Shown here: piece after piece, positions 1 through 5,133 of the stretch | Layout of the letters: each line of letters begins with the position of its first letter | Numbering within the stretch: position 1 is the first letter of the stretch | NCBI GenBank assembly: GCA_947589175.1 | Contig: CANPZR010000121.1 | Location: forward strand, 1-7,409 | Direction of reading: 5' to 3' | From: an uncultured Lachnospiraceae bacterium | Lineage (GTDB): Bacteria; Bacillota; Clostridia; Lachnospirales; Lachnospiraceae | DNA length: 7,409 bases | The notes under the pieces: generated by a model | Told to the model about the DNA's origin: nothing | Database searches by the model: none | Seen by the model: only the letters and a program-made list of their open reading frames with translations | Position numbers and translations under genes: made by a program

Positions 1-461
1 ATCTTGGCAACCTGCTCGTTGCCGTAATATCTCTCAATGCCGAAATGGATGTCCGAGGGCGTCGCCACCATCGTCTCGATCTGCATGTTGGTCACAATCG
101 ACAGATCGTCCACCGCGATGATGTCCAGCGGGTCCGCCATGGCCACCCGGAGAATATTCGGGTTCTCCTCATCCACCTCAAACGGCAGCACGTTGTGCTT
201 GCGGACGATATTCTCCGGAAGGAGCGCAATTACCTCCGGCGCCAGCTTCGCCTCGCGGATTCTCGCGAGCGGAATCCCCATCTGCTGATGGAGCGCCTCC
301 GCGATCTCGTTCTCATCCGTCATCCGCAGCTCCGTCAGCGTCTCGCCCAGACGGAGCCCTAACTCCCTCTGCTTTTTCAGCGCCTCTCCCAGCTGCTCCT
401 CCGTAATTACGTTGGCGTCAACCAGCATATCCCCCAATCGTTTTCTCTTTCTCGCTATCAT
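1..461 (-). CDS. pilB: Type IV pilus assembly / type II secretion ATPase (PilB/GspE family), N-terminal part, cut by the window edge
   Basis: The minus strand reads 153 codons from ATG at 461 to the left edge without a stop. The protein would be the cytoplasmic ATPase that drives pilin polymerisation (PilB) or pseudopilus assembly (GspE). Residues 8-31 (RLGDMLVDANVITEEQLGEA, then LKKQ) and 36-60 (LRLGETLTELRMTDENEIAE, then ALHQQ) are the two tandem RLGxxL...Q motifs of an MshEN (GspE N-terminal) domain. It continues with IPLARI, LLPENIVRKHNVLPFEVD and the VAMADPLD stretch (about 106-113). In some family members this domain binds cyclic di-GMP; Arg8, Gln31 and Asp110 sit where binding residues are expected, but binding is inference. 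The Walker and RecA-like ATPase domain lies outside the window. The start is well fixed: an in-frame TGA lies two codons upstream, and AAGGGTG sits about 9 nt before the ATG. It follows the small membrane-protein gene by 18 nt, so the two are probably co-transcribed. PilB versus GspE cannot be settled from this part. Confidence 0.88.
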   Translation of the reverse strand, partial: MIARKRKRLGDMLVDANVITEEQLGEALKKQRELGLRLGETLTELRMTDENEIAEALHQQMGIPLARIREAKLAPEVIALLPENIVRKHNVLPFEVDEENPNILRVAMADPLDIIAVDDLSIVTNMQIETMVATPSDIHFGIERYYGNEQVAK

Positions 462-479
462 TTTGCGTCACACCCTTAA

Positions 480-614
480 TCAAGATTCCATAGTCTGTTC
501 TTTTTGGTTCTTATTCTTGCGGAGCTTGATGCCAATGGCAATCCCCGCCGCCGCAACCAGCGAAAACTCCACAAGCCTCACCGCGTAATACGCAAAAGCC
601 TCCCAAAGTGTCAT
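480..614 (-). CDS. Small single-pass membrane protein, 44 aa, upstream of pilB; function unknown
   Basis: This short gene encodes MTLWEAFAYYAVRLVEFSLV, then AAAGIAIGIKLRKNKNQKEQ, then TMES and a TGA stop. Residues about 8-29 form one hydrophobic helix rich in small residues (AAAGIAIG), followed by a basic tail (KLRKNKNQK), which predicts an N-out, C-in single-span protein. The Shine-Dalgarno sequence AAGGAGGT (621-628) is essentially perfect. It lies 7 nt from the ATG at 614 but only about 1 nt from an in-frame ATG at 620, so the downstream start is preferred; the alternative adds Met-Asp. The gene ends 18 nt before pilB on the same strand, suggesting a shared transcript and possibly a small accessory protein of the pilus machine. 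I do not recognise the family. No convincing promoter is visible between it and the repeat array. Confidence 0.72.
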   Translation of the reverse strand: MTLWEAFAYYAVRLVEFSLVAAAGIAIGIKLRKNKNQKEQTMES

Positions 615-659
615 ATCCATACCTCCTTATATCTATAATCATCTTATTATTGACTAATT

Positions 660-794
660 CCAAAAACTTGCTGCCAAAAGACTTCACCTTTTGTTTGCCA
701 ATTCTGAAGAACTTGCTGACAGGAGATTTTATCTCCTATTAGCTAGTTCTGAAGAATTGGCAAATCGAAGATTTCATCTTCGATTTGCCAATTC
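660..794 (-). repeat. Array of three tandem 45-bp palindromic units, each encoding ELAN(R/K)R-stop
   Basis: On the minus strand the stretch divides into three units of exactly 45 bp: A (794-750), B (749-705) and C (704-660), the last with a slightly degenerate right edge. Each folds as a hairpin around a 3-nt loop (GAA, AAA, GAA). The inner stems differ but stay complementary: CGAAGAT/ATCTTCG in A, AGGAGAT/ATCTCCT in B, and CAAAAGGT/GTCTTTTG in C with two G-U pairs. Each unit begins with six sense codons and a stop: ELANRR-TGA, ELANRR-TAA, ELANKR-TGA. A and B differ at six of these 21 positions, and all six changes are synonymous (Leu TTG/CTA, Ala GCA/GCT, Arg CGA/AGG, TGA/TAA). Unit A is in the hisIE frame and provides its natural C-terminus. 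The 45-bp length keeps all units in that frame. I do not recognise a named repeat family. It resembles short palindromic elements that insert in or at the ends of genes. Confidence 0.85.
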
Positions 795-796
795 TT
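752..796 (-). repeat. Perfect 21-bp inverted repeat with a 3-nt loop over the hisIE stop codon
   Basis: Bases 752-772 and 776-796 are exact reverse complements separated by three bases (773-775). In hisIE mRNA the 5' arm encodes the last codons (KELANRR) and the TGA stop (776-774) begins at the loop. The stem is 21 bp without mismatch. The downstream sequence (CAGAACTAGC) has no U-run, so it is not a classical intrinsic terminator. It may act in mRNA 3'-end protection, processing or termination by another route. It is the best-preserved hairpin of the 45-bp repeat array. Confidence 0.93.
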
Positions 797-2015
797 TTGT
801 CACATCCTCCCACGTCAGACCGCACTCCGCCATCAGCACCATCAGATGGTACAAATAATCCGCAATCTCGTATTTTAATTCCTCAGCGTCCGGATTCTTG
901 GCCGCGATGACAATCTCCGTGGCCTCCTCGCCGCATTTTTTCAAAATCTTATCAATTCCCTTGGTAAAGAGATAATTCGTATAGGAGCCCTCCTTCGGAT
1001 GGCGCTTGCGGTCCATAATAGTGGCAAAATCCTCCTCCAGAATCGTGAGAGGATTGGTGTCGATGTAGTCCTTTTTCGCCAGCTCCTGATAAAAGCAGCT
1101 GTAAGCGCCCGTGTGGCACGCCGCCCCTACCTGGTGCACCTTGGCGAGAAGCGTGTCATTGTCACAGTCCAGCATAAGCTCCTTCACATACTGGTAGTGC
1201 CCGGACGTATCCCCCTTGCACCAGAGCTCCTGACGGCTCCTGCTGAAATACGTCATCTTCCCCGTGCGGCAGGTGGCGTTATAGGACTCCTCGTTCATGT
1301 ACGCCATCATCAGCACCTGATTCGTGCGGTAGTCCTGCACGATACAGGGAATGAGCCCATTTTCGTCCGTCTTGAAATCGGAAAACGGCAGCTTGCTCTC
1401 AAAGGTATTCACATCAATGCCGATATCCTTCATTTTGTTCTTGACCTTGTACAGATCCTTATTCTCATAATAATTCGTAGAGACTCCGAGAACCTTAGAC
1501 CCCTTCAAAAGATCCTCTAAATCGTTGCGCAGCAGGCTGTCGCGGATAATTACATTTTTCCCGCTGGCGAGAATCTTCTTCTCCAGCGGGCCGCCCGTAT
1601 CCACATGCTTTAATAAAAGAGTGTTCACCGGAAAGGGAATCCGCTCGAAGGGAATCTCCTCGTCCACTTCCACCATAATACGGTCGGCTCCAAAGCGCGC
1701 CACGGCCTCCTTGATCAGACCGTCGTCCGGACAGATCTCGTACTTGATCACCACCCGGTCCGCCCCGGTGTAAAACGCCTTCTTCACGTCCTCAAAACGG
1801 CTGGCGTACATCCCCACGAAAAAGGGAATGTCGATCGCCTTATCCACCGCCTTCAAGGTCGATAAAAACTCCTCCCGCTCGCTCTCGATCTTGGAATAAT
1901 TATATAAAAAAATCTCATCGGCCCCGCCAAAGCAATACTGCTCAGCCAGCCGGAGCACATTCGCCGCCAATTCATTCTCCCCGTTGATAAAGGGAATAAT
2001 CTTCTTGTAAGCCAT
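774..2015 (-). CDS. hisIE: Bifunctional phosphoribosyl-AMP cyclohydrolase / phosphoribosyl-ATP pyrophosphatase with a HisF/HisA-like N-terminal domain
   Basis: The 413-residue protein catalyses two early steps of histidine synthesis: PR-ATP to PR-AMP (HisE), then ring opening of PR-AMP (HisI). The HisI domain spans about 216-309, with WCKGDTSGH (265-273), the metal-binding aspartates of DCDNDTLL (283-290), and CHTGAYSCF. Cys284, Cys300 and Cys307 match the zinc ligands. The HisE domain spans about 322-410, with RKRHPKEGSYT, KILKKCGEEATE (metal-binding glutamates 363, 364, 367) and EIADYLYHL. Ordinary HisIE is about 200-230 residues. Here about 205 extra N-terminal residues resemble the first half of a HisF/HisA barrel (KKIIPFI; GADEIFLYNY; IPFFVGMYASRFEDVKKAFY; GADRVVIK; DRIMVEVDEE). 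The catalytic aspartates of HisF are not apparent, so this domain is probably structural or for docking. The start is supported by GAGAGG 7 nt upstream. It follows hisB by 52 nt, a gap holding a short GCCGC/GCGGC hairpin (2034-2047). The last residues and stop lie in a palindromic repeat. Confidence 0.97.
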   Translation of the reverse strand: MAYKKIIPFINGENELAANVLRLAEQYCFGGADEIFLYNYSKIESEREEFLSTLKAVDKAIDIPFFVGMYASRFEDVKKAFYTGADRVVIKYEICPDDGLIKEAVARFGADRIMVEVDEEIPFERIPFPVNTLLLKHVDTGGPLEKKILASGKNVIIRDSLLRNDLEDLLKGSKVLGVSTNYYENKDLYKVKNKMKDIGIDVNTFESKLPFSDFKTDENGLIPCIVQDYRTNQVLMMAYMNEESYNATCRTGKMTYFSRSRQELWCKGDTSGHYQYVKELMLDCDNDTLLAKVHQVGAACHTGAYSCFYQELAKKDYIDTNPLTILEEDFATIMDRKRHPKEGSYTNYLFTKGIDKILKKCGEEATEIVIAAKNPDAEELKYEIADYLYHLMVLMAECGLTWEDVTKELANRR

Positions 2016-2067
2016 ACTCTATCCTCTCATCCTGCCGCCTCCGCGGCTTTTCAATCTTCCTCCCGCT

Positions 2068-2655
2068 CTACAGAACGCCCTTCGTGGAGAGAACCCCGTC
2101 GATGCGCCCGTCAATCCGCGACGCCATATCCATCGACTTCGCCACCGCCTTAAACATCGCCTCGACGATGTGGTGGGTGTTCTCGCCCGCAAGCTGCCGT
2201 ATGTGCAAATTCATCCGCGCCCCGCTGGCAAGCCCCATGAAAAACTCCTTCACGACCTCCGTCTCCATCGTTCCGAGCCGCTCCGCCCGAAGCTCCGCCT
2301 CAAAGGCAAACCAGGTGCGCCCCGAAAAATCCAGTGAGGCAAGCACCAGCGCGTCGTCCATCGGCAGGATAAAATAGCCGAACCGGGCAATCCCCGCCTT
2401 GTCTCCCAGCGCCTTCAAAAACGCCTCTCCCAGCACGATGCCGGTGTCCTCCACCGTGTGGTGCGCGTCCACATGAGTATCTCCCTGAACCGACACGGAC
2501 AGATCGAACAGGCCGTGTCTGGCGAATCCCTCCAGCATGTGGTCAAAAAATCCAATGCTCGTGTCAATGTCGTACTCGCCGGTCCCGTCCAGGTCAAGCT
2601 CCACCCGGATCTGCGTCTCCCTCGTGTTTCTTTCGCACACCGTATAACGGCTCAT
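2068..2655 (-). CDS. hisB: Imidazoleglycerol-phosphate dehydratase
   Basis: The 195-residue cytoplasmic enzyme dehydrates imidazole glycerol phosphate to imidazole acetol phosphate, a late-middle step of histidine synthesis. Its length is normal for the monofunctional, non-fused form. Visible family motifs in order are RNTRETQI near the N-terminus, GFFDHMLEGFARHG (35-48), the manganese-binding DAHHTVEDTGIVLGEA (63-78), FILPMDDALV, DFSGR (109-113), EVVKEFFMGLA, the second metal-binding ENTHHIVEAMFKA (158-170), and the terminal STKGVL. All expected histidines and glutamates are present, so it should be active. The start ATG at 2655 is preceded by AGGGGG with a 7-nt spacer. It is the first gene after a good promoter and is co-oriented with hisIE. 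Since HisB does not act next to HisI/E in the pathway, hisG, D, C, H, A and F must be encoded elsewhere. Confidence 0.98.
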   Translation of the reverse strand: MSRYTVCERNTRETQIRVELDLDGTGEYDIDTSIGFFDHMLEGFARHGLFDLSVSVQGDTHVDAHHTVEDTGIVLGEAFLKALGDKAGIARFGYFILPMDDALVLASLDFSGRTWFAFEAELRAERLGTMETEVVKEFFMGLASGARMNLHIRQLAGENTHHIVEAMFKAVAKSMDMASRIDGRIDGVLSTKGVL

Positions 2656-2694
2656 GTCAGTTCCCCCTCGCGCAAAAAAATTATACTTAATCCT

Positions 2695-2723
2695 ATTATA
2701 TCGTTTTTACTTGTAAAAAGCAA
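2695..2723 (-). promoter_or_regulatory. Sigma-A-type promoter of hisB-hisIE
   Basis: On the minus strand TTGCTT (2723-2718) and TATAAT (2700-2695) are separated by exactly 17 bp. The -10 matches the consensus and the -35 matches at four of six positions. The predicted start near 2688 leaves a leader of about 30 nt before the hisB ATG. That is too short for a T-box or leader-peptide attenuator, so control here would be at initiation. A second TATAAT at about 2686-2681 has no matching -35. Confidence 0.75.
2704..2719. promoter_or_regulatory. 16-bp palindrome in the spacer of the hisB promoter, possible operator
   Basis: TTTTTACTTGTAAAAA has 7-bp perfect arms around TT and fills almost the whole region between -35 and -10 of the hisB promoter. 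That is a classical place for a repressor site. A regulator cannot be named from sequence. A TrpR-family regulator (YerC/HisR) has been proposed for his genes in Firmicutes, but I cannot match its motif from memory. A-T richness makes chance palindromes more likely. Confidence 0.4.
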
Positions 2724-2728
2724 GAGAT

Positions 2729-2770
2729 AAGTCCCCCTTATGCGAGACTTTCTCTGCATCCGGGAGACTT
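2729..2770 (-). terminator. Long stem-loop after the sigma/ABC operon, probable terminator
   Basis: In minus-strand RNA a 9-bp outer stem (AAGUCUCCC with GGGGGACUU, one U-G pair) encloses an inner 8-bp stem (AUGC-a-GAGA with UCUCGCAU, one bulged A). The loop is AAG, and a GG/AA internal loop joins the two stems. The single non-Watson-Crick pair is U-G on the minus strand but A-C on the plus strand, which points to function in minus-strand RNA. The stem is followed by AUCUCUUGCUUUUU, which is U-rich but interrupted, so termination strength is uncertain. It lies about 37 nt after the stop of the last permease gene and immediately upstream of the hisB promoter. Confidence 0.6.
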
Positions 2771-2807
2771 TGTTTTACTTTCATATATTAAATCTGTCTA
2801 TACGAAA

Positions 2808-4040
2808 TTACCCCTCTCGCCTATAAATCACCGCCAGACACAGCGCGATCCACCCCGCCGCCGCGAGAGCCGTCATAAGCGGCAGCCGGATTACATGGCC
2901 GCCCGCCTCATAGCCCTGATAGATCTGGAAGGTATTAAACGCCCCCATGATCTGCGTCGGCATGAGCGCCTTGATCTTGTCAAGCGTCTGAAATGCCGGC
3001 TCTACGTTGAAAAAATCAGCAAACGGTGAGGCTGTCGCCAGTATGAGCCCCAGTCCCGCCATCAGCGACACCCGGCTCTTAAGCAGGCTGGAGAGAGCGC
3101 CCATAAGCAGTGTAAAGGCAAATGTCCCGAAAAGTCCGACGGCGCACTGCAGCAGATAATACTGTCCATAGGTGAACCCATAGGGACACAGGTAGAGAGG
3201 TCCGTACACGGTGCAGTCCGCCCCCTCCAGGCCGTAGACGGCGGCGGTCGCCGCAAGCGCCGCGAGCTGGAACACAAGATACAAAATCGCCGACGCCCCG
3301 CACGCGTAGAGAAGCTTTGCCGTCACGACCGCTTTCCGCCCGCGCCTGGAAATCCGCAGCAGAGGCCGCATCCCGGTCTCGCGTTCCGCGGCGAACAGGG
3401 CGCAGAAAAGCAGCGCGAGCACAATGGCAAGCGTGTAGGGGAGCTGGCTGTTGATGGATATCATGACGTCCCACCCGCAGTGGTACCCCGCCACAAGCTC
3501 TATGTTCCGGATATTTTTTTCGACGCACTTTTTGTAATCCTCCGCGAGCGCCGGCGCATAGGCATCCATGCTGTCAAAAATGGCAAGGGGCTCTTTTGCG
3601 TACTGAATCATCTCGTATTCTTCCATCAGAACAAACATTTCAGAGGAATTGAAATCCTCCTCCGACACCACGCAGTTGTTATAGCGAATGTCATATAATA
3701 TCTCCGGCGCCGTCAGCCCTTTTCGCTCTTTTTTCTTTATATTTTTCTTTATCTTTTTTGCGATTGTTTCATCGTCCAGCCGGTGCGCGTCAATATAGCT
3801 TTTGTATCGCTTTTCCCAGTTTGCGGCATACGCCTCGTCCACCGTCCCGTGCAGCCTGCTTTTTTCCGCCTCCCTTTTCTCGCTGTGAGTCAGGAACCAT
3901 TTCGCGTCCCAGTCGGCATACCGCGGCATCGCTCCCGTCATTCCCATCACAATATAAAAAATGAGGACCGCCGCCCCTATGATTCCTATAAATTTTATAT
4001 TTTTCTGTTTGTGAAATTCATACCGAATGTACTCTCTCAT
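2808..4040 (-). CDS. ABC-2 type transporter permease (second permease of the sigma-linked operon)
   Basis: A 410-residue integral membrane protein expected to form part of the channel driven by the ATPase two genes upstream. Hydrophobic helices lie at about 16-33, 201-218, 241-268, 296-318, 324-342 and 386-406. Between helices 1 and 2 is an extracytoplasmic region of about 165 residues, highly charged, with a lysine-rich stretch (KKIKKNIKKKERKG, 95-108). After helix 2 comes AERETGMRPLLRISRRGR, a cytoplasmic coupling motif shared almost word for word with the other permease here. The frame is open to 4235, but the real start must lie at tandem ATGs at 4043/4040. AAGGGGG lies 7 nt before the second ATG, and the hydrophobic N-terminus begins there. 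The start overlaps the previous gene by 23 nt, indicating translational coupling. The substrate is unknown; antimicrobial peptides or lipid-linked compounds would be typical, but this is inference. Confidence 0.85.
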   Translation of the reverse strand: MREYIRYEFHKQKNIKFIGIIGAAVLIFYIVMGMTGAMPRYADWDAKWFLTHSEKREAEKSRLHGTVDEAYAANWEKRYKSYIDAHRLDDETIAKKIKKNIKKKERKGLTAPEILYDIRYNNCVVSEEDFNSSEMFVLMEEYEMIQYAKEPLAIFDSMDAYAPALAEDYKKCVEKNIRNIELVAGYHCGWDVMISINSQLPYTLAIVLALLFCALFAAERETGMRPLLRISRRGRKAVVTAKLLYACGASAILYLVFQLAALAATAAVYGLEGADCTVYGPLYLCPYGFTYGQYYLLQCAVGLFGTFAFTLLMGALSSLLKSRVSLMAGLGLILATASPFADFFNVEPAFQTLDKIKALMPTQIMGAFNTFQIYQGYEAGGHVIRLPLMTALAAAGWIALCLAVIYRREG

Positions 4041-5133
4041 CATCTCTCCCCCTTCCCATGTGAATCCAATAGCACGCAAGCGCTGCGAAAAGAACCGCAA
4101 GCGTGGCAAGCGCGAGCTGCCAGTACGGAATATAGACCGTTCCGAACCGAAATTCATAAAAGCTGTTCCATAGATATTCTCCCTGAATAAAATTGGAAAA
4201 CCAGAGTCCCAGGAGCGGGCCCGGATAGGCTTCAAACAGCAGCGCCGGAATTAAGAGCGCGCCAAGCGCCGTGCCGATAATCCGAACCGTTGAACGGAGC
4301 GTGCGCGCCAGCACAAAAACCGCCCCCGCGGCTACTTCACAGGCGGCCAAGGCGACAAACAGGATCACGAGCAGATACGTCCCGTTGTTCCACGCGAAGG
4401 GACAGGTATTTTCGGCATTGGCAAATTCCTGGACGCAAGCGTCCAGCCCGCCCCACCCGGCGCGCGCGAATACGACCGCCGCCGAAACTCCCACAAGGGC
4501 GAGCGCCGCGAGCAGCGATAGGCTCTGGCAGACCGCGAACTTTGCGACGTCCAGCCCCCGCCTTCCCCGCTTCGTCGTGTAGAGCACGGCGTCCATGCCC
4601 GTATCCCGCTCCCCCGTGTAAAAGGCGGCGGCAAACAGCGTTAGGAACATCAGAAAACATTGGCATAACACGCGCAGGCTCCTCGTCATCATACTGCGGG
4701 GCAGGGCATTTCCGAAAATCAGCCGGTCCGACTGCTCCAAAAGCGTCTGGTAGGCCGCCCGGATGCGATCCGTATCGTAGTCCGAATCCATCTGCGTCTC
4801 GTACTCAATTTCCCACTCAATATAGCTCTCCACCATTTCGTCAAAATGTGCAAAGCGCCACGCGTCGTGGAGAATCAGCGCGTCCAGCGTATATGCCTCT
4901 AGCTCCTCCCACTCCCGGCCCTCACGCTCCAAAAATGCCCCGTACAGACCGCGGATTTTTTCCCGCCACTCCTCATTCATCACGCCCCCGTATTTCTCGT
5001 AGCCCGCCTCGTACTCCCTCGCGTTTTCCGGGATCATGCGCCATGTGAAAAATCCCTGCAGCAGACAGATCAGCAGAAAGGCGATCCAGACCTCCGGGCG
5101 CTTTACCGTCTTTTTCCACTCATTGAAAAACAT
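4018..5133 (-). CDS. ABC-2 type transporter permease (first permease of the sigma-linked operon)
   Basis: A 371-residue membrane protein with helices at about 14-32, 152-172, 200-224, 251-277, 281-301 and 336-357. Helices 1 and 2 are separated by about 118 mostly acidic, probably extracytoplasmic residues (many Glu/Asp/Tyr/Trp). The motif GERDTGMDAVLYTTKRGRR follows helix 2, where ABC-2 permeases carry the conserved E...G....R segment that contacts the ATPase. The start ATG at 5133 is preceded by GGGGGA about 5 nt upstream and overlaps the 3' end of the ATPase gene by 14 nt. It is paralogous in layout to the following permease, so the two probably pair as a heterodimer with the single ATPase. 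Sequence similarity to known transporters is otherwise low by eye, and the cargo cannot be stated. Confidence 0.85.
   Translation of the reverse strand: MFFNEWKKTVKRPEVWIAFLLICLLQGFFTWRMIPENAREYEAGYEKYGGVMNEEWREKIRGLYGAFLEREGREWEELEAYTLDALILHDAWRFAHFDEMVESYIEWEIEYETQMDSDYDTDRIRAAYQTLLEQSDRLIFGNALPRSMMTRSLRVLCQCFLMFLTLFAAAFYTGERDTGMDAVLYTTKRGRRGLDVAKFAVCQSLSLLAALALVGVSAAVVFARAGWGGLDACVQEFANAENTCPFAWNNGTYLLVILFVALAACEVAAGAVFVLARTLRSTVRIIGTALGALLIPALLFEAYPGPLLGLWFSNFIQGEYLWNSFYEFRFGTVYIPYWQLALATLAVLFAALACYWIHMGRGRDDERVHSV

Noticed and set aside
615..660. Promoter for the small membrane gene and pilB
   Set aside because: Several AT-rich -10-like hexamers exist, but none has a credible -35 at 16-18 bp, and the best one leaves almost no room before the ribosome site.
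660..794. CRISPR array
   Set aside because: The units are contiguous palindromes that diverge throughout. There are no identical repeats separated by unique spacers, and no cas genes nearby.
752..796. Classical intrinsic terminator for hisIE
   Set aside because: The stem is strong but no U-tract follows, and the 5' arm lies within the coding sequence. Termination remains possible but is not shown.
2656..2700. T-box riboswitch or histidine leader peptide before hisB
   Set aside because: The predicted leader is only about 30 nt, with no room for specifier and antiterminator stems and no run of His codons.
4041..4235. The 65-residue upstream extension of the second permease frame
   Set aside because: It overlaps the end of the first permease gene by about 200 nt, is rich in Arg and Ser with no family resemblance, and a good ribosome site and hydrophobic N-terminus sit at the ATGs at 4043/4040.
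4290..5048. A 252-codon open frame on the plus strand opposite the first permease gene
   Set aside because: The translation is rich in Pro, Arg and Ser with no recognisable domain. It lies wholly antisense to a gene with clear membrane segments and coupled start and stop signals. GC-rich sequence commonly leaves such antisense frames open.
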